Assembly (NCBI RefSeq): GCF_022605165.1
Contig: NC_063078.1
Span: 744,001 to 808,000 of the forward strand
Direction: 5' to 3'
Origin: Purpureocillium takamizusanense
Taxonomy: Eukaryota > Ascomycota > Sordariomycetes > Hypocreales > Ophiocordycipitaceae
DNA length: 64,000 bases
Part shown: piece by piece, positions 24,555 to 35,639 of the stretch
Layout: every line of letters begins with the position of its first letter
Numbering within the stretch: the stretch's first letter is position 1
Notes under the pieces: model-generated
The model's input: only the letters and a program-made list of their open reading frames with translations
Told to the model about the DNA's origin: nothing
The model's database searches: none
Program-made: the position numbers and the translations under genes

Positions 24555-25403
24555 ATGAATGCTACCAGGCCGCTGCTCGCCAACGGCTTCCTGAAGCGCA
24601 GCGTGGACGAGCTGAAGCGTCTCTCGAGCATAGGCACGTATATACTCTCTTGCGCCGTTGCGCATCATGGACTGACAACCCGTTGTGCAGCATGGAAACT
24701 CGAGGGAGTCAAAGGCCCATCCGGCCCGCGGCCGCTCTACGACTTCAAAACCCGGGCCTCAGTAGACGACTGCATAATCATGTCCGACGACATCATCGGC
24801 GGATCGTCCAAAAGCAACCTCGAATTCGTCGATCGAAGCGATACCAACCTAAATCCCTCCACAGGAGCCCAAACGCCATCCCCCGCCCGCTACGCACGAT
24901 TCCACGGCCAAATATCTACATCCCTCCCTGCCGGACGGCCCAACATTCAGCGCAGCGGTTACGCCGCGTTTCGCACCCCCGATCAACCCCCCACGGTATT
25001 CGGCAGGTCCGTATGGGACATAGACCCTTATACTTATCTTGCCATGAGGATAAAGTCCGACGGAAGGGCATACTTTATCAACCTGCAGACGGAAGCTGTC
25101 GAGCCGACTGACCTGCATCAGCATAGGCTGTTCGCGAAGCGGCCTGGCCAGTGGGAGACCGTCATGGTCAAATGGAATGATTTCGTGAGGACAAATCACG
25201 GCTTCGTTGTAGAACCCCAAACGGAGCTCCTGAGGCAAAAGGTCAGGAGCATCGGCATCGGCTTGACGGATCGCATCGAGGGTCCGTTCGAGCTGTGCAT
25301 AGCTCAGGTGTGGGCGACAAACCATGCTACGGATGGCGCGACCATCGTCACATCCGAGGAGAGTGAGCTCAAGAATCGCAAGGGCAAAAAGATTCACTGG
25401 TAA
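24555..25403 (+). CDS. CIA30: Complex I intermediate-associated protein CIA30 (NDUFAF1-like)
   Basis: Two exons, 24555..24633 and 24691..25403, give 263 residues. Motifs of the CIA30 family are clear: FLKRSVDELKRLSSI, AWKLEGVKGPSGPRPLYDF, SVWDIDPYTYLAMRIKSDGR, NLQTEAVEPTDLHQHR, WNDFVRTNHGFVVEPQTELL and RSIGIGLTDRIEGPFELCI. The protein is an assembly factor for mitochondrial respiratory complex I. The only splice that restores family continuity uses a GC donor (GCACGT at 24634) with CAG at 24688-24690 and an internal CTGAC, that is, a GC-AG intron. The intron is 57 bp with no stop, so the frame also reads through it. The gene is a conserved neighbour of APC5 near MAT loci in Hypocreales. Confidence 0.92.
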   Translation: MNATRPLLANGFLKRSVDELKRLSSIGTYILSCAVAHHGLTTRCAAWKLEGVKGPSGPRPLYDFKTRASVDDCIIMSDDIIGGSSKSNLEFVDRSDTNLNPSTGAQTPSPARYARFHGQISTSLPAGRPNIQRSGYAAFRTPDQPPTVFGRSVWDIDPYTYLAMRIKSDGRAYFINLQTEAVEPTDLHQHRLFAKRPGQWETVMVKWNDFVRTNHGFVVEPQTELLRQKVRSIGIGLTDRIEGPFELCIAQVWATNHATDGATIVTSEESELKNRKGKKIHW

Positions 25404-25607
25404 AGGGGGTTTTCCATCGGCGTCTTTGTCCAGACTGGGCGCTTTCCGCCTGTAAATATATTGTGGCGTTGATCTGGAGTGGCACCGCAAGAGTCCTAGT
25501 GTTATCACATATTTTGGCGCTGTCCCGATGTACGAAGTTATATCTTGTACGCAAAGACTTATCGCGATGCAAGGCAAGCGAACATGGACGGCCATACTTA
25601 TACCCAC

Positions 25608-28075
25608 TCATGCATCCTGCATGCTCCATAACTCGGCGCTCTTTCGCAACTCCACGTACGCCGCCGCAAAGTCCGCCGCCAGGGCCATCTCCCCCTTCAA
25701 CTTCATAATCATGGCTTTCTTTGCCATCATTTCGCACTGTCGCTCAATGTCCTCCATGGCCGAGTAATGATCAAAGGCCTCTTGCACAGCGCGCAATGCC
25801 CAGTTCATGAACTCCGTCCTCTTGCTAGACTTTGGAGGCATCGTGCCGGCCAGGCCCATGTTTGCGTCCGCAAGATGGGAGTACAGCAGACCCAGCAAGC
25901 TCGGGGACTCGCATTCCAGGGCCCGCGGCAGGGCAGCTGTGAGAAGTTGAACCGCTGCATCGAATGCGCCGAGCGACACGAGAATGTTTGACAGGGCGCC
26001 GGCAGCTTGCCAGAGGCACGGCACAAGTCTCCCTCGCCAGGCCAAGTTAGCGGCTCGAACGGCCGTAGACATGGCTCTCTGCGGTCGGCCACACTTGTCG
26101 AGAAGCGCTACCTTGAGTAGGAGGAGCTTGACGCGGAGAGCAATATCCTTGCTCTCGTCGCAAAGCTGAGATATGAGCTTGTCCACGCTCGCGAACGCTG
26201 CCTGAATGTCCCCGCGTCGCGTCAGGTACTCAATATGCAGTGCCTCAATAGTGAAGGCCATATCAGGCTCTAGGTCGTCGGGCTTGGACTGCAGAAGCTG
26301 CACGACCAAACGTTCTGCACCGTCCAGATTGCCATGGTGCAAGTCTCGCTTCAATTTGATGATTCCTCGATACTTGTGCCAGTACTGGCTCGGCTTCCAG
26401 GATCGTAGAGAGTTCCTGTCCAGGCTCTCGAGTGACTGGAGTGCTTCGGCGTATTTTCCTCGGTCGGCCAGGGCCACCGCCATGCGACACGTGTGCTTCA
26501 GCTCGTCATCAAATACCGAGTGTTGCACATGACAGCGTAGAAATATGTCGGCGACAAGGTTAGACAGAGTCGTGAGGCCCAGCCGATTCCACAGGGCGGC
26601 TTGCAGCGCGAGATGAGACCCAAACATGGTCTTCATGTTCCTCTCCACGATGAGCTGCGAGCTACGGGCCATGTGTTCGAGCGATGTCGCCACGGATTCA
26701 CCGTTGATGAGAGAAAGTTTCGCCTCGGTGAGCAGGACCGAGCTCCAGAGCGTCCACATGCCGGACTCCCGGGCTTTCACTCGAAGAAATGCTAGTGTCT
26801 CTTTCCCGGTGCTCAGCATGCTCTTGCGCTCGAGATCACGGACCAGGTCTGGATGGGCGCGACCGAAGTGAAATAGCCAGTTGAGAGCAAAGTTCAGACA
26901 GGTCATGTCTCGGTTTTCGCGGGCCGTCGATACCGTCTCAAGCATTGCTGACACCGCGTCCCTGTGACACCCGAAATCCGCTTGCAATACAGCTAGATTC
27001 ATCAGTGCGTACTGGTAGAAGAGTCGATCACGGTATTGCATAGTGTAGTCGAAGTAGCGGTGCAGGGAGTCGAACGCAGTGGGATAGTCACCAGCACGCC
27101 ACGCGTCGAGGAAACTGCAGTGTGTTTAGAAGCGCAGAGATCGACCACAGCGAAAAGGGCCGTCTCACCTGAGGTAATGCGTCAAGCTCGGCACCAAAAA
27201 GCTGTCGTGAAGCAGATCTTGAAATTGACGATGAATCTCCACGGGGATTCTGTTACCGTATTCTGTACGCCTTTGGTCAGAAGTTTGTCGAGACCGCGAC
27301 GTGATTGCGACTTGCTTTGCATCTGCTCCACCTGGAATTCCAACAGAACCTCAATGTCATCAGTGCTGACAGCAACAGTTCCATTGAGATCCCCGGTGAG
27401 CATATCTCCATGCGCTACTGCAGCCAAGTCGCCAACGACCTGGGTGTCCCATTCTTCGTCCTCTCCGCGCCGCAACACATCATCAAAGCTCAGGCGAGAA
27501 AACCCAGGCTGCTTCTTCCTCATATAGGCAGCTGTTGGCTGTCGATATCTCACGAAATCCCTCCAGAGCTCCGTGCAATCGTAAAACCGCAGCCGCTGGA
27601 ACTCGAGCCGTGCGCGGCGTACGAATGCCCCATATGGCGAGTTGCGAGTCAGTCTGATGCGGTCATCTTCACCTTGCGGTTCGTCTTCGTTCAATCTCTG
27701 ACGTTCGTCCTTGGATCTTGCCAGCATCGATCTTATTCTCTCGAAGAAAGAATGGAGGGCGTCTAGGGAATTGACTTCCCAAAGACGTGCCAGAAACTGA
27801 TCCCACAGCTTTCGCCCCGGCAACCCCATCAGGAAGGGATAGCTTCCTAGCAGCCTCTCAAAGTCTTTCATGCCAATTACCAACCTAACGGTACGTTCCG
27901 CCTTGCCCCACCGTGTCGTCTGAGATGCTTGTGGTTTCGACTGGCCATGGTCCAGGATGTGAGACGTGATGAAGGATAGAACGGGCATAATCGCCTCACT
28001 CGGAATGGTCTCCTCGGTATAGAGTTCCAGGAGAACCAGAAGTCCGATTTTTGCAGGCGTCAGGTACCTCGCCAT
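25608..28075 (-). CDS. APC5: Anaphase-promoting complex subunit 5
   Basis: Three exons, complement(25608..27114, 27169..27249, 27312..28075), join in phase to 783 residues. The start MARYLTPAKIGLLVLLELY is at the first ATG; upstream in-frame codons have no ATG. The centre contains the Apc5 core, HYLSFLDAWRAGDYPTAFDS and LHRYFDYTMQYRDRLFYQYA, followed by TPR-like helices (YALMNLAVLQADFG, GKYAEALQSLESLDRN). Apc5 is a scaffold of the APC/C ubiquitin ligase that drives exit from mitosis. The intron at 27250-27311 has a weak donor (GTCGCA); a 38-bp alternative using GTCGCG and the acceptor at GTACAG also keeps phase and would add a few residues. The gene converges with CIA30, and the pair is part of the conserved MAT flank. 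Confidence 0.9.
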
Positions 28076-28753
28076 GATGTAGGTCCGGCAGGGGACGTGA
28101 ATGTGAGGTAAGGCTGGTGCGCTTTGCTGAGGGCGCAATCAGGTTTGAGGCATCTGCAGGAGTTGCTAGGCATTTCGCATGATGTGGAGCTGCCGTGCAA
28201 ATCGCTTGTAAGCGCGGCATCAAGAGGGTGATTACCAGAGTACGCGTGTCGACATTTATCTGGGCATTAGACTCGTACCTTCCGCTCATGATGAGCGGGA
28301 GACGCGTCTTGGTGTTGGCGAGGGCGCTCGGAAGATCTTCGGCATATGGCCCCCACTATCCAAGGCAGCCTCAGGGCCAGCAACAGCTGGTTGAAATGAC
28401 GTCGTTCGGGACGCGGCTTGGTCGAACACTCCTGCTAAACAGCGATAGTTGACATGTGTCTTGAGAAAATAACGTATGTAGGACTCGCTAGTCTACCTCA
28501 AGGAGCCACGCATTTTGAGCCGACCTTGCGTCCTGGACGGCTTTCCTCTTGCTGCTCCAGCTTCCTCGAGAATATCGCAAACCAGTGTGCCATTGAGTAT
28601 ATCACCGATGAGTTGCCCATTGGAGGCACAATACGACCATTATCAACACCATTGTCAATTGAACAAAGGGAACTTGTACAAGGGTGGGTAACCCAGGAAA
28701 TCGTCTATCACTGCAGCTAGCAACACATAATCCTGGCCGATGCGAATACCCTC
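28076..28753. other. Intergenic region between APC5 and COX13
   Basis: It holds the promoter of APC5 on the left and the 3' region of COX13 on the right. No additional gene is recognised. Confidence 0.5.
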
Positions 28754-29472
28754 TTACGCGACCTTGTCCTTGTTGTGGTAGTTGACTGACTCGTTCCAGC
28801 TGTTTTCTGTTGTTAGCACCAGTAGTCGAAGTCACTCCGAGAAGCCCAGAGGCCGGTAGGCGCACGACACGCGCACCAGAGAAAGGCATGCGGACAGATA
28901 CTTACAACAGAGTCTGATTCACCGTTAGCCACCATCCATGACTGCCAAGTCGGGGCCGCAGCAAATATGCGGGAGCTTACCTTGTCTCCGTCGCCCCACT
29001 GGTAGTTCTTGGTGCGAATGTTCTGGTAGGGGTATTCGGTGCGCTCCTCCAGAGGGGGCATGTGGTCCCAGTGCTCCCAGTGAGCCTTCCAAAGATACCA
29101 GGCATTGGCACCAGAGAGAGCCAGAGCAGGGATGACGGCGCTTCGCGGCGGGTTAGCATCTGATCGTAAAGGCGACTTTGTCGCTTTGCGCGTCTCGGGC
29201 TACTCGGGTGGCGACCGCCCATTGCACCGGCGGGATATGCGGAAAACGTACTAGATGGAGATCTTCTTCCACAAGTCTATTCATGTTACTATTGCTCGCC
29301 ATGGCCAATGGATAGATGGCTTACCAGTCGTGCCCTTGGCGTGATCCTTGATGTGCTGGCGCTCCTTGATGAACTCGTTCTCAGCGGTGCTGGCAAAACG
29401 TCGCTGAGCGGGGGCGCGCAGCTGCGTAGCAAGGCGCGAGGCCGCGCGGGTAGCAGGTCGTGCAGCAAGCAT
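28754..29472 (-). CDS. COX13: Cytochrome c oxidase subunit VIa
   Basis: Five exons, complement(28754..28799, 28906..28913, 28981..29140, 29252..29276, 29325..29472), join in phase to 128 residues. The N-terminus MLAARPATRAASRLATQLRA is a mitochondrial presequence. It is followed by NEFIKERQHIKDHAKGTT, DLWKKISIY, the membrane span VIPALALSGANAWYLW, and HMPPLEERTEYPYQNIRTKN; the C-terminus is TLFWNESVNYHNKDKVA. These match Cox13/COX6A, an inner-membrane subunit of complex IV. The 8-nt exon ACTCTGTT (28906-28913) has CAG before it and GTAAGT after it, and it is required for the conserved TLFW sequence. COX13 head-to-head with APN2 is the classic left flank of Pezizomycotina MAT loci. Confidence 0.96.
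28906..28913 (-). other. COX13: 8-nucleotide microexon of COX13
   Basis: The exon is flanked on the coding strand by an AATCAG acceptor and a GTAAGTATC donor, supplying two codons and two bases. Skipping it would break the frame at the conserved C-terminus. Confidence 0.85.
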
Positions 29473-29943
29473 GGTGGCGGTCCTGTTCGTCCTCGAAGAA
29501 TTGGCCGTTGCAAGTTGTGAGGTCAATCAGCTCATTCCGGATGGAGCTCGGTTAGAGCCAATCGTCGGTGCCTCAATAGTCAGGCGTGAAAATCAATGCA
29601 CGTGATTTCGCGGGGCAAGCGCGCAGCCGTCCTGCGTCAACCGTCGCGCCATCTAAATGTGGGGACGAGTACAGTATACAGTGTGATGACGTGCCTGAGC
29701 TCAACTTCACCTCGTCCATCATCAGCACGGAGAATGTGTGGTGTTGGTCAGCCCAAACGAAGCCGCGAGACATTTAACTTACAGCACCTTCTTTTACTCG
29801 ACTAGATTGACAACAGCGCCTACGATAGCCGCGCAAAAGCTGCAGAGCCATTTGCTGGCTCACAACAATAGAGAGCGGAAGACGGGATCTAGACGCCGTC
29901 AGATATGTGGAAGTATGCAGAAGAGCTCTGAAGCCCTGCCAAC
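29473..29943. promoter_or_regulatory. Divergent promoter region COX13/APN2
   Basis: A noncoding 471-bp spacer between two head-to-head genes. The arrangement is conserved in many ascomycetes. No regulatory motif could be assigned. Confidence 0.5.
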
Positions 29944-32168
29944 ATGGGATTTCGAATAACATCCTGGAATGGTCAGTTTGGAAGCGATTTGGGCTGTGTG
30001 GCCCTTCAAAATCCCTACGACTGACAAGCTGTTTAGTGAATGGTATAAGGTGGTCTCGACGCTCTGCTTCCGAATGACCTACCCGCTCACAGGCAGAACA
30101 GAAACCCTTTTGCATACCAGCCATGGAGGGAGCAGCGAACATTCCAGGTGATTCCATATTGTCGGGGCGCCGACTGTAGCTGGCATAGCTTACACTACTG
30201 AATAGGCAATGTTCGATATCCTAGAGGCCGACATCGTCGTCATGCAGGAGGTTAAGATACAGCGCAAAGACCTACAAGATGATATGGTTCTCGTGCCGGG
30301 CTGGGATGTGTACTTTAGTCTTCCGAGGCACAAGAAAGGTTGTCCAGGACCGTCCCCTGTCCACACGGTCTGGAGGGGCCAGCGACATCCTTCCAGATGT
30401 TCCAGCTAACGCCATACCTTCCAGGCTATTCGGGGGTGGCAATTTATACTCGAAACGCGACCTGTGCCCCTGTGCGTGCTGAGGAAGGCGTCACAGGCGT
30501 TCTCACACCACCACAATCATCAACAAAGTTTCGTGATCTTCCCGAAGATCAGCGGATTGGTGGATACCCCATGCCTGGTCAGCTCTCGGGCAATGTCGAT
30601 GAGCTTGAGCTAGATTCCGAGGGGCGCTGTGTCATCCTAGAATTCCCTGCCTTTGTTCTCTTGGGCGTATACAGTCCTGCCAACCGCAACGAGTCTCGTC
30701 ACAACTTTCGAGTTGCTTTTCTGGAGGCCCTGGACGTGCGGATACGAAATCTTGTCGCGTCAGGCAAGCAAGTCATACTCACAGGCGACTTAAACGTTAT
30801 CCGATCCGAGATTGACTCCACAAACGTTGCGGAATGTATTCGCAAGGAAGGCATGTCCTTAGAGGAGTGGAAAGCGGTGCCTTCGCGTCGCATCTTCAAC
30901 CACCTCATTTTTGACGGCGATGTGTCCGGGCAGAGAGACGAAGGGAGAGAGATCCCGGTACTCTGGGATCTGTGCCGGTGTTTTCATCCGAGTCGGCAGG
31001 GTATGAATACCTGCTGGGACACGAAGCGCAATACCCGGCCCGCCAACAACGGCAGCCGCATCGATTACATATTGTGCAGCGCGGGCTTGAAGTCCTGGTT
31101 CGCACACGCCGATATACAGCAGGGATTGATGGGCTCGGATCACTGCCCGGTGTTTGGGATGCTGGCCGATGTAGTCCATGTGGAAGGGCGGCACGTCTCC
31201 ATCAAAGATATGATGAACCCTCCAGGCATGTTCAGCGACGGAGAACGCTTGCGGGAATGGTCTCACAGGGACAGCCTTCCTCTTTCTGCCAGGTTGATAC
31301 CGGAGTTCGACCGGCGTCAGAGCATCAGAGACATGTTCTCCAGGACAGCCTCTGGCGGGCAGCAATCACTCTCACAGAAACCGGGCAGCATACCCTCCTC
31401 GAGCTCAAGTGCGACCACTGTGAGGAAACCGGACCTCGTTTCGAAGGAAGACGCCAATGCTTCTGAAATATTCCCGGCTACGACAGCTCAGTCGCTGGCC
31501 TCACCGCGCAAGAGGTCTCCGGCAGTGACTACCACCTTCAGATCTACGAAGCGGCCTCGACAGGCCGATGGCTCGAGTTCCGCTGGCGCCAACGCTCAAG
31601 CCGGTCAGCGAACACTGCAAGGCTTTTTCAAGCCAGTGGGCCAGAGACACCAAGATACAGCAGAGACACTCCATCAATCGCCTCGGGGTGGCGCAGTTGC
31701 AACAGAATCCCCTACTGCTTCTACTGTCACCACGGAACTGCCTGCGCAAGATGTGCAAAACAGTGTCGCGCCAGCTGAGAAATCGTCACAGCCCCTTCTG
31801 TCTCCTGATCGCTCCGCTTCACCCGTGGAAAATGTCTTTGATCCAATCGAGGCCAAAGAGTCTTGGTCCAGGCTTCTGGGAAAGCGCGTTCCCCCGCGTT
31901 GCGAGCACGACGAGCCTTGTATCAGCCTTCTCACCAAAAAGCCCGGCGTCAATTGCGGTAGGTTCTCGGCAAAGCCACCTCTCCAAACTGCCTCGCTTGG
32001 CAGCGCCAACTCCCTCTCCTAATCCCGTTTTGCGCTAACTTGTATCTAGGTCGGTCGTTCTACATTTGTCGGCGGCCGCTTGGGCCTTCGGGCGAGAAGG
32101 AGCATGGGTCAGAATGGCGCTGTGGAACGTTCATATGGAGTAGTGATTGGAGCAAGCAATCCATGTGA
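29944..32168 (+). CDS. APN2: Class II AP endonuclease / DNA-(apurinic) lyase 2
   Basis: Six exons, 29944..29971, 30037..30049, 30093..30147, 30206..30338, 30425..31957 and 32050..32168, join in phase to 626 residues. The product starts MGFRITSWNVNGIR, the ExoIII-family N-terminal motif, which is split over three exons including one of 13 nt. Further catalytic motifs are ADIVVMQEVK, GVYSPANRNE, TGDLNVIRSEID, NNGSRIDYILCS and GLMGSDHCPV. The C-terminus has a PCNA-interaction-like segment (QRTLQGFFKP) and a GRF zinc finger (CISLLTKKPGVNCGR, SFYICRRPLGPSG, SEWRCGTFIWSSDW). The enzyme cleaves abasic sites and trims blocked 3' ends in base excision repair. APN2 is the standard flank of MAT loci in this group. 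It converges with the orphan gene at 32460. Confidence 0.96.
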
Positions 32169-32459
32169 GCGACCACGCCACAACGCGCCAACAATACAAT
32201 TCTCAAAAGAGCATTTCTTTGCGCTGGATTGCTACGATCGCCGTGCATCTTCACGCAATATGAGTCGGCTATTGACAATGCGAAGTGATCCTTTGACCTC
32301 CGCTCCTTCCACGATGCAAATAGCCCACGAATGTCCCCCAATGGCGATCGTATGATAGCAACTTTAGAAGCCTTCACGATGTATGATCAGTCGATCCTGC
32401 CATTGAGAATGGACAAGTATATCGAGAAACAAACACCAAGTGCCCCAGGTAGACGCCCA

Positions 32460-33120
32460 TCAGAGGCCGATAAGTCGACGATGGAGGTCGCATCTTTCCT
32501 CCCAGGCCCAGTATTCCCAAAGCTGCTGTTCCCCCAAAGGCTCAGCTTCCCACATGGTTCGGACAAGGAGTGCTGCTGATTATTAACGCTTATTCAAAAA
32601 AGAATTGTCGGTTGACGTACCGATCTCCTCCTCGCACAAATGTGGCTCTTCCTCCCGCAACTCCGCAGAGTGATAGAGGGTGTAGAGGGCTTGAGCCCGG
32701 TTGTCTCGTGGGTACGTGGTCTGCAGGCGAATGGCGTCTACGAAAGCGGGTTAGCTATGAAGGAGACTGTCTCCCCACCCAAGCGAATAAAGTCACTTAC
32801 TGCACTCGAAACGTAAAACGCCGTACAGCGCAGGATCCAGAGCGTTTCCGGGGCGCCACGGGCACACGCGGAAAGTCTCGCTGCCAGCATCATGAAATAC
32901 CTTGACAGGCTGCTGGGAGCGGGCGCTAATCAAGTCAGTTCACATTCTTTCAGACGAAGAACCCTGTTTACCTGAGATTGTTTGCCATTCTTCTCACGAA
33001 ATCCTCGCTCAAAGTGTCGGGTACGATGATGTGGGTGTCGGGGCCGTTGCTGATGAACGTGACACCAATTCTCACGCTGAGAGCCTGGCGTCGGCTCGGT
33101 GCAGGAACTGGCACAGACAT
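32460..33120 (-). CDS. Hypothetical 168-residue protein between APN2 and MAT1-2-1
   Basis: Four exons, complement(32460..32575, 32621..32737, 32801..32925, 32972..33120), join in phase with normal fungal introns (43-63 bp). The protein starts MSVPVPAPSRRQALSVRIGV and continues TFISNGPDTHIIVPDTLSED, SARSQQPVKVFHDAGSETFR, VCPWRPGNALDPALYGVLRF, NAIRLQTTYPRDNRAQALYT, then an acidic stretch. There is no signal peptide or membrane helix. I do not recognise the family. Every intron keeps phase and the gene has a codon-like composition, so it is probably real. The last acceptor is NAGNAG (CAGCAG at 32573-32578 on the minus strand), allowing one residue of variation. Its position inside the usual APN2-MAT interval makes a mating-type-linked role possible, but that is only context. 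Confidence 0.65.
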
Positions 33121-34762
33121 AGCGCCAGATGATTCGGAACGCGACACTGCGTAACGCAGAAGGACGGTGATGTAGTGATTGGCGATGATCAGAAGGGGTG
33201 GTGCGCTGAAAGAGCGGAGTGTATTGGATGAGGGAAAGAAGAGAGGGCTTCGTAATAAAGAGTGGTTGAGGAGGGAGCCACGTGAACCGATAGTGACTGG
33301 GGGGATGACGAGGGAAAGTCTGCACAGTGGAAGTGCAGAGAAGGGTGTCGAACAGCCCAAATACCAGTGAATCCCAGTGCCTACTGGGCAGTAAGGAATC
33401 ACAGTGGGTGAAGCACTAGTAGTAGTCAACTAGTTCATCCCGTCTCCTGTGGCGGCACTTGCGGGCACCTGCCTCACATCTGTAATCACCTGCGAAACCT
33501 CTTTCAGGCTGGAGCCGTCAGTTTTCAACGCGTTGCGCCTCTCTCCGCTTCTCCCATCATCTTCGCGCATTGCAGTGTCTCCCAAATTCTTCACCGCAGT
33601 GATAATAGATCGTCTGATTGATTCGACTCCCTTCTCCAATTCAACAAACGGCGCAAATGTCCTACCGGTACAACGAATCATTTCCCGCACTGTGAATGTT
33701 AATCTCAGCTACCGCTAAAGCGACTGCCCCGTAAAGTTCTTCATTGACTACACGAAAATGTGTCTGACATGCAAAGTGATACTAGCTTATTAGTCGACAA
33801 ATGCTACTGTGGAAGCTACGACAGCCTTGCCAGGGTACTCTGCGAAGATGGCAACCCAAAAGCATCTCTACATTCGCTGCGTGACATATCAATGAGCTTC
33901 AGTTCACCCCAATGTGCTCTTCCAGGCATGTTACCCATTATTTATTCAGTGGATCCAACCCTTCAGTAAATCCTCATAAGATTTTTGCAGTGAATCCTTT
34001 GATCGCGAAGAAAGCCGTTACATTGAGGGCCTACGTGTGCTGCAAGTAGTGTTTCGGAGCCCCTAGATAGTTGGCCTGGGACATGGAGCTCCTATGATTA
34101 CACGCAAACCTGAGTTTCGCTTTGCAGACGCGGCACCACCAAAGCCCACGACTGCATGCTCTCAAAGAAGGGTCACAACCTTGACGTTCAGTTCTTGATG
34201 AGCGATGCGTTGGTGTGACCGGATCTATTTAAGTCGCTGTTCTGCAACTGTCTCTGTAATGTCTACTTAGAGGCTAGTGAAAGAGAGGACGCCATTGAAG
34301 TCGAATTGACTCCAGCTCTCGTTCCTAGTTTCCCTCCCTTCTTCCTGATGGCATTGACCGCAAGAGCCAAATTTGCGCCGGCCGACGAAGACCAACTTCC
34401 TTGGCATATAGCATTTGACTGAATTCCTTCATTAACTTCCATAAAGACCCTTCGCCGCACTCAGCGCTCTCGAGCCAAGAACAGGATTTGTAGGGGTTTT
34501 GTCGGAAGGTGTGAATTGTTGGCGTTCATGCTGGCCAATCTTGCCGTGGTCAAGGCCACAAACAGCTTTGCTGCTGAAAGCTGAGGGTATCAAATGCGAG
34601 AAGTATAAATACTGCAGCCCGTGAATTAGTTAAATTGTCCTGAATCAGCGATGTTCTGACTTACCTTTTGTCCTCACGAGTTGCGTTCCTGAGAATTTCC
34701 AGTCACACCATGTATCTCAACGAATTCTGAAGTAAATTCCGAATTCTTCTGGGCGTCGAAGC
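33121..34762. other. Intergenic region between the orphan gene and MAT1-2-1
   Basis: Short frames are present (minus 33430-33690, plus 33760-33969, minus 34263-34460) but none begins with a convincing ATG and splice context, and none resembles a known MAT product. The region probably contains the orphan gene's promoter and the MAT1-2-1 3' end; a small idiomorph-specific gene cannot be ruled out. Confidence 0.4.
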
Positions 34763-35639
34763 TCAAACGTCGCCATTTGAGTCGGCGGGAGAATCCGCAG
34801 AAGCAGCACTTCCAGGAGAGCTGACGACATTGGTATTGCCAGCGCCATGATGGACAGACGAGGTCTGAGTGCCGCGACGACTGCGGCGACGTCTCTCAGA
34901 AGGACGGCGAGGGCGGTACTGGTAGTCCGGGTGCTTCTCCAAGAGTGCCTGCTTCACCTGAAGTGACATGTCCTTGTACTTCTTTCTGATCTCCTCGGTC
35001 TCACCATTCCAAGCTTTTCCAAGGATCTGGGCTTGAAGTTGTTAGGGCTCTGACTGATCATACCTCGGGAGATTGAACTTACAGATTTCGTTGTTGGTGA
35101 TGCCCGGGTTGGCTGCCTTCACCAAATGATGGCGTTCCTTGCGGTAGAGAATGTACGCATTGGGAGGGCGGGGGATCTTGAGATGCTTGGGCGGAATGGG
35201 CGCCGAAATCAAAGTCGCGGTAATCGGCTGCGACTGATTCTTTCGGATCCAGAAGAGGTTATGTCCAACAGCGCCAGGAGCGGACAAGATCGTGCCACCT
35301 TCAGCCACGAAGTGGCGAGGAGCACCAAGGAAAACTCGGTCACTATTTCCAGTGCCATCGATGACATAGATGAGGGACTCCCGAACATGTGGCCTGCCTC
35401 GAGTTAGAATTCATTCTCATTGCTGAGCAGACCACATACATGAATTTGGCAGCAATGAACCTCTTGCCAGAGCTGTCGAGAAGACGGAAGGTGACTCCCG
35501 GGACAACCAGAACCTGGCAGAAAGGGCTGACCTGGAGTTCGAGAGCACTCCAGATTCTGTCCAGCCTCTCCAGTCCCTCCATGTCGTGAGCACTGATCAT
35601 CGTGGGAGGATCCATCGTCGTGATTTCGCCTCTTGGCAT
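34763..35639 (-). CDS. MAT1-2-1: Mating-type HMG-box transcription factor MAT1-2-1
   Basis: Three exons, complement(34763..35031, 35083..35393, 35440..35639), give 259 residues. The HMG domain (about 138-210) reads PRPPNAYILYRKERHHLVKA, ANPGITNNEISQILGKAW, then YKDMSLQVKQALLEKHPDYQ and a basic tail YRPRRPSERRRRSRR. The intron inside the serine codon after NNEI is the diagnostic intron position of MAT1-2-1 genes. The first intron has GTATGT and GGCAG. The protein binds DNA in the nucleus and specifies MAT1-2 identity and sexual development, including pheromone and receptor expression. The start is taken at 35639; later Mets at 35615, 35600 and 35582 are possible. The position between APN2 and SLA2 confirms the locus. 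No MAT1-1 gene is visible, so this is the MAT1-2 idiomorph. Confidence 0.97.
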
